Program-made: the position numbers and the translations under genes
The notes under the pieces: generated by a model
Database searches by the model: none
Told to the model about the DNA's origin: nothing
The model's input: the letters and a program-made list of their open reading frames with translations, nothing else
Part shown: positions 30,803-38,972 of the stretch, piece after piece
How positions within the stretch are numbered: position 1 is the first letter of the stretch
Layout: every line of letters starts with the position of its first letter
NCBI RefSeq assembly: GCF_027000115.1
Contig: NZ_JALTON010000040.1
Location: 62,001-126,000 of the forward strand
DNA: 64,000 bases
DNA from: Thiohalobacter sp.
GTDB taxonomy: Bacteria > Pseudomonadota > Gammaproteobacteria > Thiohalobacterales > Thiohalobacteraceae
Reading direction: 5' to 3'

Positions 30803-30966
30803 GCCCGCGGTTCCATGGCGTCGCCCGGATGCAGGCCGCGGGGCCGGAGTCCGGGGTAACCCGCTCTGATGCCGGCGTTTGGAACACGGAGTCCACCGAG
30901 GCGCACTCTGCATGCAGGCGCAGCGGCCGGGGAAGGCGCGCCGATGCATCGGCTTCCGGCCTGGTG

Positions 30967-31569
30967 CTAATCGGCGACCTCCAGCCACTCGGCCAGCAGC
31001 CCCCGGGCGTCCTCGACCCCCTGGCGATCGTGTGCGGAGAACAGTTGCAGGCTGGCCTCCACGCCACCCTCCTCCAGCGCCCGCTTGACCCCCAGCAGGG
31101 CGGCGCGGGCGGCGCCGCGACGGAGCTTGTCGGCCTTGGTCAGCAGGATGTGCAGCGGCAGCCCGGCCTGTTGGCACCAGGCGATCATCTCCTGGTCGAA
31201 CTCGGTCAGCGGATGGCGGACGTCCATGACCAGCACCAGCCCCGCCAGCGAGCGGCGCTCGTGCAGGTAGCGGGTCATCTCCCGCTGCCACTGCTGCTTC
31301 ACCTTCGCCGCCACCCTGGCATAGCCGTAGCCCGGCAGGTCCACCAGCCGGGCGCGGTCGGTGACGGCGAAGAAATTGAGCAGCTGGGTGCGCCCGGGGG
31401 TCCGCGAGGTGCGCGCCAGCGCCTTCTGCTGGCAGATGGCGTTGAGCGCGGAGGACTTGCCGGCGTTGGAGCGTCCGGCGAAGGCCACCTCGCGGCCGTC
31501 GTCGGGGGGTGCCTGGCCGAGGCGGGCGGCGCTGGTGAGGAAGCGAGCGTGCGCGAAGGGATTGCTCAT
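30967..31569 (-). CDS. engB: Ribosome biogenesis GTP-binding protein EngB (YsxC/YihA)
   Basis: A 200-residue essential TRAFAC GTPase needed for 50S ribosomal subunit assembly. The G motifs are clear: G1 [11 protein letters not shown]2 region [11 protein letters not shown]3 DLPGYGYA, G4 LTKADKL, G5 region LFSAHD. Length matches the family. It points back toward polA with the small-RNA region between them and is divergent from the cytochrome c4 gene across 155 bp. This neighbourhood (polA, engB, cytochrome c4, resB, ccsA, dsbA) is conserved in many gammaproteobacteria. Confidence 0.96.
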   Translation of the reverse strand: MSNPFAHARFLTSAARLGQAPPDDGREVAFAGRSNAGKSSALNAICQQKALARTSRTPGRTQLLNFFAVTDRARLVDLPGYGYARVAAKVKQQWQREMTRYLHERRSLAGLVLVMDVRHPLTEFDQEMIAWCQQAGLPLHILLTKADKLRRGAARAALLGVKRALEEGGVEASLQLFSAHDRQGVEDARGLLAEWLEVAD

Positions 31570-31606
31570 GCAGGCATTTTCCGGACGTTGCGGCAGGCCG
31601 TCACTA

Positions 31607-31635
31607 TTGAATCGGCCCCCCCCGGCTGGTATAAA
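31607..31635 (+). promoter_or_regulatory. Sigma-70 promoter of the cytochrome c4 gene
   Basis: TTGAAT (31607-31612) and TATAAA (31630-31635) are separated by exactly 17 bp. The predicted start near 31642 gives a leader of about 80 nt before the cytochrome c4 ATG. Confidence 0.65.
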
Positions 31636-31724
31636 AGGCGATCCATTTTGGCCTCATGCCTGCCGCGTCCGCCCGTCCGACGCCCGTTTTCCCAACCTGC
31701 CAGGTACAGGAGTTCGTCAACACC

Positions 31725-32336
31725 ATGAACAAGCAGTTTGCTTTTGCAGCCCTTATGTCCGTGACCGCGGCCCTGGCCGCGAGCCCGACCCTGGCCGCCG
31801 ACGCGGCCGCGGGCAAGGCCAAGTCCGCCATGTGTGCCAGCTGCCACGGCGCAGACGGCAACAGCGCCAACCCCGAGTGGCCCAAGCTGGCCGGCCAGCA
31901 TGCCAAGTACATCGCCAAGCAGCTCGCCGATTTCAAGGCGGGCCGCCGGGAGAACGCCATGATGGCGCCCATGGCCGCCGGCCTCAGCGATGCCGACATG
32001 GACAACCTGGCTGCCTACTTTGCCAGCCAGACCATGAGCCTGGGCGAGGCGGATCCCGATCTCGTCGAGCTGGGCGAGAAGATCTACCGTGGCGGCAACA
32101 AGGCCAGCGGGGTGGCCGCCTGCATGGCCTGCCATGCGCCCAACGGCATGGGCAACCCGGCGGCCAACTTCCCGCGTCTGGCCGGTCAGCACGCGAAGTA
32201 CACCGAGAACCAGCTCAAGGCCTTCCGTTCCGGCCAGCGGGCGAACGACGCCGGCAAGATGATGCGCAACATCGCCGCCAAGATGACGGATGCCGAGATC
32301 GCGGCCGTGGCCTCCTATATCCAGGGCCTGCGTTGA
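31725..32336 (+). CDS. Diheme cytochrome c4
   Basis: A 203-residue periplasmic diheme cytochrome that carries electrons to terminal oxidases. A Sec signal (MNKQFAFAALMSVTAALAAS, cleaved near LAA-DAAA) is followed by two homologous class I domains with CASCH (Cys37, Cys40, His41) and CMACH (Cys133, Cys136, His137). Each repeat has W/FP-x-LAGQHAKY and a Met-rich stretch that supplies the distal ligand. The ATG at 31725 is chosen because it starts the signal peptide and follows AGGAG. The System II cytochrome c maturation genes directly downstream attach its hemes. Confidence 0.93.
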   Translation: MNKQFAFAALMSVTAALAASPTLAADAAAGKAKSAMCASCHGADGNSANPEWPKLAGQHAKYIAKQLADFKAGRRENAMMAPMAAGLSDADMDNLAAYFASQTMSLGEADPDLVELGEKIYRGGNKASGVAACMACHAPNGMGNPAANFPRLAGQHAKYTENQLKAFRSGQRANDAGKMMRNIAAKMTDAEIAAVASYIQGLR

Positions 32337-32431
32337 TCGGCGCCATCCTTCGCTGATCGAGCGCAGTCGGGGGGTGGCCATGGCCACCCCCTGTCGTCTC
32401 CGCCGCGGTATCTGAATCGGATGGTCCCTGC

Positions 32432-34471
32432 TTGAACCGCCCCGCACAGCCCGGCAAGTCCGCACCGGCGCCCAGCCGCGCCGGCATCTTCATCGAGTTC
32501 CTCGGCTCGATGAATCTGGCCATCACCCTGCTGGTGGCAGTGGCCATCGCCTCGGTGATCGGCACCGTCCTCAAGCAGAACGAACCTTACCAGAACTACA
32601 TCATCAAGTTCGGACCCTTCTGGCACGAGATCTACCGGACGCTGGGACTCTACGATGTCTACAGTGCGGGCTGGTTCCTGTTCATTCTCGCCTTCCTGGT
32701 GATTTCCACCAGCGTCTGCATCTATCGCAACGCACCGGACATGGTCCGCGACATGCGCGAGCTGCGTACCCGGGTGCGCAAGGCATCGCTGCAGGGTTTT
32801 CATCACCAGCGCCAGTGGCAGGTGGCGCGCCCGGTGGAAGAGCTGGTGCCCTCGCTGATGGCCGGGCTGCATTCGGAGGGCTATCGCGCGCGCTGCGAGG
32901 CGCAGGGCGATCATCGGGTGATTGCCGCGCGCAAGGGTGCGCTCAACCGCCTGGGCTACCTCTTCACCCACGCCGCCATCGTCATCATCTGCATCGGAGG
33001 CCTGGTGGACGGCAACCTGCCGCTCAAGCTCAAGGAGATGGCCGGCCAGATCAAGCCCGAGACACGGGACATTCCGGCCAGCGAGGTGCCGAAGATCAGC
33101 TGGCTGCCGGTGGAAAACCCCTCCTTTCGCGGTAACGTCAACATCCCCGAGGGCGGTACCGCCAGCATCGTGTTCCTGCAGTTGCGCGACGGCTATCTGG
33201 TGCAGCCTCTGCCCTTTACCATTGCACTCAAGGACTTCCGGGTCGAGCACTATGCCACCGGCCAGCCCAAGTCCTTCGAGAGCGATCTGGTCATCCACGA
33301 TCCCGAGCGCGAGGCACCGTTGACGGCCACCATCGCCGTCAATCATCCGCTGATCTACAAGGGCTACGCCATCTACCAGGCCAGCTTCAGCGACGGCGGC
33401 AGCCGGCTGCGGCTCAAGGCCTGGTCGCTGAACCGGCCCCGGGTCGACGCCCAGGACCTGGAGAGCGCGGTGTTCGAGCGGCTCCAGGTGGAGGTCGGCA
33501 ATGGCGAGACGATGACGCTGGAGTTCAACGACTTCCGGCTGTTCAACATCAACCCGGCACCCGAGGGCTCGGGCAGGAAGTTCATGAACTTCGGCCCCAG
33601 TTTCACCTACAAGCTGCGCAACGCCCAGGGCGAGGCGCGGGAATACGAGAACTACATGAGCCCGGTGGAACTCGAGGGCCGTCGTTTCTATCTAAGCGGC
33701 ATGCGCACCACGCCCTCCGAGCCCTTTTTCTACCTGCATGTCCCGGCCGACGCCCGGGATTCGCTGGAGCGCTTCATGCGCTTCAACGCCCTGCTGCGCG
33801 ACGAGGACCGCCTGCGCGGGATTGCCGAGGCCGCCACCCGCGCCACCTTCGCCGCGTCCGGCTCCCCCGATGCCGAACTCAACAGTCAGGTGGTCAATAC
33901 CATGCTCGGACTGATGGATCTGTTCACCCGCGGCGGCTTCGAGGCCATCGTCGCCCAGGTCGAGGAGAGCGTTCCCGAAGACCGGCGGCTGGATGTCATG
34001 GACGCCTACATGAAGGTACTGCGCAACCTGCTCAGCACCGCCTACGCGCAGGTGCTCGAGGAGGAAGGCGTCGACATCAGCGCGGGCATCAATGAGCGCG
34101 ATGCCCGCTTCTACGAGGACGCGGTCAACGCCCTGGCCGCGCTGCCGGTCTACGGCTCGCCCTTCTACCTGCAGCTGACCGACTTCACCCACATCCAGGC
34201 CTCCGGCTTGCAAATTGCGCGGGCGCCCGGCAAGAATGTGGTCTATCTGGGCTTTGCACTGCTGACCCTGGGCGTGTTCATGATGTTCTACGTCCACCAG
34301 CGCAGGCTGTGGTTCTGGCTGGAGCCGGAGGGGCAGGGTACCCGGGTCCTGTTCGCCGGCACCGGCAGCCGCGACCGGCGTGATTTCGCGGCCGAATTCG
34401 AACGCCTGGCCGAGCGCTTCGCGCGCGTCACCGGCGGCAATGCGGGCACCTCGACGGGTCCGAAGGAGTAA
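32432..34471 (+). CDS. resB: Cytochrome c biogenesis protein ResB (System II)
   Basis: A 679-residue membrane protein, half of the System II heme export and attachment machine. Hydrophobic segments lie near residues 24-45, 82-105, 170-190 and 605-625, with a large periplasmic domain between the last two. Family motifs are FLGSMNLAITLLVAVAIASV, LGLYDVYSAGWFLFILAFLV and FTHAAIVIICIGGLVDGNLP. The only plausible start is a TTG at 32432, because an in-frame stop lies just upstream and the next ATG falls inside the first helix. It ends 5 bp before ccsA, and the two work as a complex. Confidence 0.93.
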   Translation: MNRPAQPGKSAPAPSRAGIFIEFLGSMNLAITLLVAVAIASVIGTVLKQNEPYQNYIIKFGPFWHEIYRTLGLYDVYSAGWFLFILAFLVISTSVCIYRNAPDMVRDMRELRTRVRKASLQGFHHQRQWQVARPVEELVPSLMAGLHSEGYRARCEAQGDHRVIAARKGALNRLGYLFTHAAIVIICIGGLVDGNLPLKLKEMAGQIKPETRDIPASEVPKISWLPVENPSFRGNVNIPEGGTASIVFLQLRDGYLVQPLPFTIALKDFRVEHYATGQPKSFESDLVIHDPEREAPLTATIAVNHPLIYKGYAIYQASFSDGGSRLRLKAWSLNRPRVDAQDLESAVFERLQVEVGNGETMTLEFNDFRLFNINPAPEGSGRKFMNFGPSFTYKLRNAQGEAREYENYMSPVELEGRRFYLSGMRTTPSEPFFYLHVPADARDSLERFMRFNALLRDEDRLRGIAEAATRATFAASGSPDAELNSQVVNTMLGLMDLFTRGGFEAIVAQVEESVPEDRRLDVMDAYMKVLRNLLSTAYAQVLEEEGVDISAGINERDARFYEDAVNALAALPVYGSPFYLQLTDFTHIQASGLQIARAPGKNVVYLGFALLTLGVFMMFYVHQRRLWFWLEPEGQGTRVLFAGTGSRDRRDFAAEFERLAERFARVTGGNAGTSTGPKE

Positions 34472-34476
34472 TAGAC

Positions 34477-35652
34477 ATGTCCGTGACCGAACAGCACCTG
34501 CTCGACGACTGGCGGCGTCCCTCGTTGTGGCAGCGGCTCTCCGCCTTCGACTGGATCTGGGCGATGCTGGTGATGGCCGGCACCGTCTATGCCCATGTCC
34601 GCTATCACACCCTGATGGACGCCTACGAGGTGGCCATACTCTATGGTACGGCGCCGGCGCTGATTGCCCTGGGCTGGCACTTCAAGGCCATTCGCGGCTT
34701 CAGCCTGGCGGTGGCCGCGCTCAGCCTGCTCGGCATCTGGCTGTACGGTCAGGATCTGGCGCGCAGCGAAACCAGTTTCCTGCTCAAGTACCTGCTCTCG
34801 TCCCAGTCGGCCATCATGTGGATGAGCGCACTCTATGTGGCGGCCACGCCGGTCTACTTCGCCGCCAGCGCCAGCCGTTCCGAGTTCGTCGGCAGGGTCG
34901 CCACGGGCATGACCTGGACGGCGACCACCATGGGGCTGGTGGGGCTGATGGTGCGCTGGCGGGAGTCCTACCTGATCAGCCATGATGTCGGCCACATACC
35001 GGTCAGCAACCTCTACGAAGTCTTCATCCTGTTTTCCATCATCACGGCCCTGCTCTACCTGTATTACGAGGGCCGCTACCGCACCAGGGCCCTCGGCGGC
35101 TTCGTGATGCTGGTGATATCGGCTGCCGTGGCCTTCCTGCTCTGGTACACCTTCGATCGCGGTGCCCACGAGATCCAGCCGCTGGTGCCCGCGCTGAAGA
35201 GCTACTGGATGAAGATCCACGTGCCGGCCAATTTTGTCGGTTACGGCGCCTTCGCGCTGGCTGCCATGGTCGGTGTCGCCTATCTCATCCGCGCCCGCCA
35301 GCCGGCGGACAGCGATGGCCTGGCGGCGCGCATGATCCCCGACCTGGATGTGCTCGACGACGTCATGTACAAGTCGATCGCGCTTGGCTTTGCCTTCTTC
35401 ACCGTGGCGACCATACTGGGGGCGCTGTGGGCGGCCGAGGCCTGGGGCGGCTACTGGTCCTGGGATCCCAAGGAAACCTGGGCGCTGATCGTGTGGCTGA
35501 ACTATGCGGCCTGGCTGCACATGCGCCTGACCAAGGGCTGGCGCGGCACGCCCATGGCCTGGTGGGCGATCGTGGGGCTGTTCGTGACCCTGTTCGCCTT
35601 CCTGGGCGTGAACATGTTCCTGTCCGGCATGCACTCCTACGGGGAACTCTAG
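34477..35652 (+). CDS. ccsA: Cytochrome c biogenesis protein CcsA (ResC-type heme handling subunit)
   Basis: A 391-residue polytopic membrane protein, the heme-handling partner of ResB. The tryptophan-rich WWD motif that binds heme is present near the C-terminus (WGGYWSWDPKETWALIVWL), flanked by conserved His residues (HDVGHIPVSNLYE, KIHVPANFVGYGAF, WLHMRLTKGWRG). There are at least eight hydrophobic segments. The ATG follows AAGGAG and is 5 bp after resB. It matures c-type cytochromes such as the adjacent cytochrome c4 and the NorC, NirC and NirN proteins elsewhere in the window. Confidence 0.95.
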   Translation: MSVTEQHLLDDWRRPSLWQRLSAFDWIWAMLVMAGTVYAHVRYHTLMDAYEVAILYGTAPALIALGWHFKAIRGFSLAVAALSLLGIWLYGQDLARSETSFLLKYLLSSQSAIMWMSALYVAATPVYFAASASRSEFVGRVATGMTWTATTMGLVGLMVRWRESYLISHDVGHIPVSNLYEVFILFSIITALLYLYYEGRYRTRALGGFVMLVISAAVAFLLWYTFDRGAHEIQPLVPALKSYWMKIHVPANFVGYGAFALAAMVGVAYLIRARQPADSDGLAARMIPDLDVLDDVMYKSIALGFAFFTVATILGALWAAEAWGGYWSWDPKETWALIVWLNYAAWLHMRLTKGWRGTPMAWWAIVGLFVTLFAFLGVNMFLSGMHSYGEL

Positions 35653-35729
35653 GTGCCGCGTGCGGCTCAAAGTGTCTGCCGGCCCGGGGCCGGAAGCCCA
35701 TTCACCGACAACAAGCAAAGGGTTGTGAC

Positions 35730-36353
35730 ATGCCGAACCGAATGATCGCCTGCCTGCTGGCTCTGTTTCTGCCGTTCTCCGCTTCCGCCGCGGAATTCGA
35801 GGCCGGCAAGGACTATCTCACCATCCGGCCGGCGCAGCCGACCAACGATCCTGCCCGCATCGAGGTGGTGGAAATGTTCTGGTACGGTTGTCCGCACTGC
35901 TTCCAGCTCGAGCCGCTGATCGAGGAATGGGCGGCGAAGTTGCCGGACGACGTCAATTTCCTGCGCGTGCCCGCGGTGCTCAGTCCGCGCTGGGAGCTGC
36001 TGGCCAAGGCCTGGTACACCGCCGAGCTGCTGGGGGTGACCGACCGCATCCACAAGGCCCTGTTCGACGAGATCCATGTCAAGCGCAAGCGCATCAACAG
36101 CGAGCCGGCGCTGCGCAGCTTCTTCGTGCAGCAGGGCGTCAAGGGCGAGGACTTCGACAACACCTTCAATTCATTCGGCGTCGCCGCCAAGGTCAACCGC
36201 GCCCGCCAGCTCACCCGCAACTACGGCATCCGCGGGGTGCCGTCGATGATCGTCGAGGGCCGCTACCGCACTTCGGCCACCGAGGCCGGCTCGCACGAGC
36301 GCATGCTCGAGGTGGTCGATTATCTGGTCGAGCAGGCGCGCAAGCAGCGCTGA
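35730..36353 (+). CDS. dsbA: Thiol:disulfide interchange protein DsbA
   Basis: A 207-residue periplasmic thioredoxin-fold oxidase that introduces disulfides into exported proteins. The signal peptide is MPNRMIACLLALFLPFSASA. The active site is CPHC (Cys54, Cys57) in the context EMFWYGCPHCFQLEP. The cis-proline loop is RGVPSMIVEG. The start at 35730 is chosen for the signal peptide; the frame is open further upstream inside ccsA but is not protein-like there. Its position after resB-ccsA is common in gammaproteobacteria and links thiol chemistry with cytochrome maturation. Confidence 0.95.
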   Translation: MPNRMIACLLALFLPFSASAAEFEAGKDYLTIRPAQPTNDPARIEVVEMFWYGCPHCFQLEPLIEEWAAKLPDDVNFLRVPAVLSPRWELLAKAWYTAELLGVTDRIHKALFDEIHVKRKRINSEPALRSFFVQQGVKGEDFDNTFNSFGVAAKVNRARQLTRNYGIRGVPSMIVEGRYRTSATEAGSHERMLEVVDYLVEQARKQR

Positions 36354-36396
36354 GCGATCGCTTCCGGCGGCACTGTCCGCCCACAGGCAGGGATTC

Positions 36397-38031
36397 ATGA
36401 AAGCGGCTGAACTCTTCGTTCGGTGTCTGGAAAACGAAGGTGTGGAATACATCTTCGGGGTGCCGGGCGAGGAGAATCTCGATGTCATGGATGCCCTGCT
36501 CGATTCCCGCATCGAATTCGTCACCTGTCGTCACGAACAGGGGGCGGCCTTCATGGCCGACGTGTACGGCCGCCTGACCGGCCGCGCGGGCGTCTGCCTG
36601 TCCACGCTCGGACCCGGCGCCACAAATCTCATCACCGGCGTCGCCGATGCCAACCTGGACCACGCGCCGCTGGTGGCCATTGCCGGCCAGGCCGATACCA
36701 ACCGGCTGCACAAGGAGTCCCATCAGGTACTGGATCTCGAGCAGCTTTTCCAGCCGGTCACCAAGTACTCCTCGCGGCTGCTGACACCCAACATCATTCC
36801 CGAGGTGGTGCGCAAGGCGTTCAAGGTGGCGCAGTCGGAGAAGACCGGGGCGACCTTCATCGAGTTTCCCGAGAATATCGCCAAGATGACGCTCGACGAT
36901 GTGCCGCTGCCGATCAAGCATCCGTCCACGCCCGAACCCGCGGCCGATCGCGTCGAGCGCGCCGCGGAACTGATTTCCGAGGCCCGCAATCCCATGATCC
37001 TGGCGGGTAACGGCGTTATCCGCCAGCGGGCCTGGAAGCATCTGGCCGAGTTCGCCGAGGCGCTCAATATCCCGGTGGCCAATACCTTCATGGCCAAGGG
37101 CGTGGTGCCCTTTGCGCGCAATCCGCTGGCCCTGGGCAGTGCCGGCCTGCAGGCCAACGACTACGTGAGCTGCGGCTTTTCGCGTGCCGATGTCATCATC
37201 TGCATCGGCTACGACCTGGTCGAGTACCACCCGCACCTGTGGCATCCCACGCGCGACCGCACCATCATCCACATCGATGCCAGTGCCGCCGAGGTCGATG
37301 CCCACTATCCGGTCGCGGTCGGGGTGATCGGCGATATCAAGCACAGCCTGATGCGCATCGCCGAACTGGCCACGCCGCACTCGGGCCAGCCCATGCGGCC
37401 GCTGCGCGACGCGCTGGTCGAGGAAATGAGTCAGCACGCCGATGATGTCTCGCACCCGGTCAAGCCGCAGAAGCTGATCTGGGACCTGCGCACGGCACTG
37501 GCGCCGGAGGACATCGTGGTCTGCGACGTGGGCGCGCACAAGATGTGGATGGCGCGCATGTTCCGCTGCGAGTATCCCAACACCTGCCTGATCTCCAATG
37601 GTTTCGCCAGCATGGGCATCGCCGTGCCCGGAGCCATCGCCGCCAGGATGGTTTACCCCGATCGCACCGTGGTCGCCGCCACCGGCGATGCCGGCTTCCT
37701 GATGAACGCCCAGGAAATCGAGACAGCCGTCCGGCGCAACATTCCCATCGTGATCCTGGTCTGGAACGATGGCGGCTACGGCCTGATCGAGTGGAAGCAG
37801 CTCAACCAGTTCCATCGCACCTCGCACGTCGACTTCGGCAACCCCGACCTGGTGAAGTTTGCCGAATCGTTCGGGGCACGCGGTTACCGGGTAGAGCGTA
37901 CCGAGGAGCTGATGCCCATCCTGCGCCAGGCCATCGCCGAGCCCGTGGTCAGTGTCATCGACTGCCCCGTGGACTACGACGAGAACCTCAAGCTGACCGA
38001 GAAGCTGGGCAAGCTCGTCTGCCCCATATGA
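36397..38031 (+). CDS. Acetolactate synthase, catabolic (AlsS-like) ThDP enzyme
   Basis: A 544-residue thiamine diphosphate enzyme that condenses two pyruvates to acetolactate. The activating Glu is in CRHEQGAAFMADVYGRLTG. The ThDP-binding region is ATGDAGFLMNAQEIETAVRR ending in the WNDGGYGLIEWKQ segment. The FAD-type central domain is degenerate, as in AlsS. No small regulatory subunit (IlvN) gene is adjacent, which also favours the catabolic type. Related ThDP decarboxylases with other substrates cannot be excluded. It overlaps the next gene by 4 bp (ATGA). Confidence 0.85.
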   Translation: MKAAELFVRCLENEGVEYIFGVPGEENLDVMDALLDSRIEFVTCRHEQGAAFMADVYGRLTGRAGVCLSTLGPGATNLITGVADANLDHAPLVAIAGQADTNRLHKESHQVLDLEQLFQPVTKYSSRLLTPNIIPEVVRKAFKVAQSEKTGATFIEFPENIAKMTLDDVPLPIKHPSTPEPAADRVERAAELISEARNPMILAGNGVIRQRAWKHLAEFAEALNIPVANTFMAKGVVPFARNPLALGSAGLQANDYVSCGFSRADVIICIGYDLVEYHPHLWHPTRDRTIIHIDASAAEVDAHYPVAVGVIGDIKHSLMRIAELATPHSGQPMRPLRDALVEEMSQHADDVSHPVKPQKLIWDLRTALAPEDIVVCDVGAHKMWMARMFRCEYPNTCLISNGFASMGIAVPGAIAARMVYPDRTVVAATGDAGFLMNAQEIETAVRRNIPIVILVWNDGGYGLIEWKQLNQFHRTSHVDFGNPDLVKFAESFGARGYRVERTEELMPILRQAIAEPVVSVIDCPVDYDENLKLTEKLGKLVCPI

Positions 38032-38855
38032 GCGCAGCCAGCCGCAAGCCCTCGCAGGCCGAAAGGCCGGAACCGGTCGGGAAGGCCGGTGCGGGTGGAC
38101 ACCGCCTCAAGGTGCTCAGCTTCAACATCCAGACCGGCATTTCCACCAGCCGCTACCGGCACTACCTGCTGCACTCCTGGAAGCATGTGCTGCCGCACCC
38201 GAACCGCTTCCGCAATCTCGATCGCATTGCCGAGATCGCGGCCGAGTACGACATCGTCGGCCTGCAGGAGGCAGATGCCGGCAGTCTGCGTTCGGGTTTC
38301 GTCAATCTCACCGAATACGTGGCGCAGAAGGCCGGTTTCCCTTTCTGGTACGACCAGACCAATCGCCGCATCGGGCGCATCGCGCGGCATGCCATCGGCG
38401 TGCTCAGCCGTTTCGAGTGCAGCGAGATCATCGAACATCGTCTCCCGGGGCCCATACCCGGCCGCGGCGCGCTTTCGCTGCGCTTCGGACAGCGCAGGGA
38501 GTCGCTGCTGGTGATGATCCTGCACCTGGCGCTGGGCCGCCGCGCCCGGCTGGCCCAGCTCGATTATGTGGCCGACGTGGTCAATGCCGAGCAGCATGTC
38601 ATTCTCATGGGCGACCTGAACTTTCCCTCGCGCAGCCCGGAGATGGAGTTCTTCATCAACCGCACCCTGCTCAGCGAGCCCATTCATGACCTGCACACCT
38701 TCCCGAGCTGGCGTCCCAACCGCAACATCGACCACATCCTGGTGAGTCCCACGCTCAGGGTCGAGCGTGCCCGGGTACTGGACCATCCCATTTCCGATCA
38801 CCTGCCCATCTGCATGGAGCTGGTGGTGCCGGAATCGGTGCGGCTGCCCGGCTGA
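38028..38855 (+). CDS. Endonuclease/exonuclease/phosphatase (EEP) family protein
   Basis: A 275-residue metal-dependent phosphodiesterase-fold protein. The catalytic blocks are KVLSFNIQTG, IVGLQEADAG (metal-binding Glu), VILMGDLNFP (GDLN), NIDHILVS and HPISDHLPICMEL (catalytic SDH). The extended N-terminus is polar and has no signal peptide. It starts at 38028 inside the stop of the acetolactate synthase gene (ATGA), so the two are translated together, although no shared pathway is obvious. Targets in this family range from nucleic acids to sphingolipids and inositol phosphates, and the substrate here is unknown. Confidence 0.87.
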   Translation: MSAASRKPSQAERPEPVGKAGAGGHRLKVLSFNIQTGISTSRYRHYLLHSWKHVLPHPNRFRNLDRIAEIAAEYDIVGLQEADAGSLRSGFVNLTEYVAQKAGFPFWYDQTNRRIGRIARHAIGVLSRFECSEIIEHRLPGPIPGRGALSLRFGQRRESLLVMILHLALGRRARLAQLDYVADVVNAEQHVILMGDLNFPSRSPEMEFFINRTLLSEPIHDLHTFPSWRPNRNIDHILVSPTLRVERARVLDHPISDHLPICMELVVPESVRLPG

Positions 38856-38972
38856 GCCTGTTTTCCCCGTCCCTGCCATGTCAATTTCCGGCGTCTGCGA
38901 CCGATAACCCTTGACGGTGGCCCCGTTTCCGGGGCTGGCCCTGGTTTTCAGTCACTTGGAGCGATCGCCTCA

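Noticed and set aside
30486-31067. 193-codon minus-strand frame in the polA-engB gap
   Set aside because: It overlaps engB in another frame and runs through the terminator and hairpins; product looks random.
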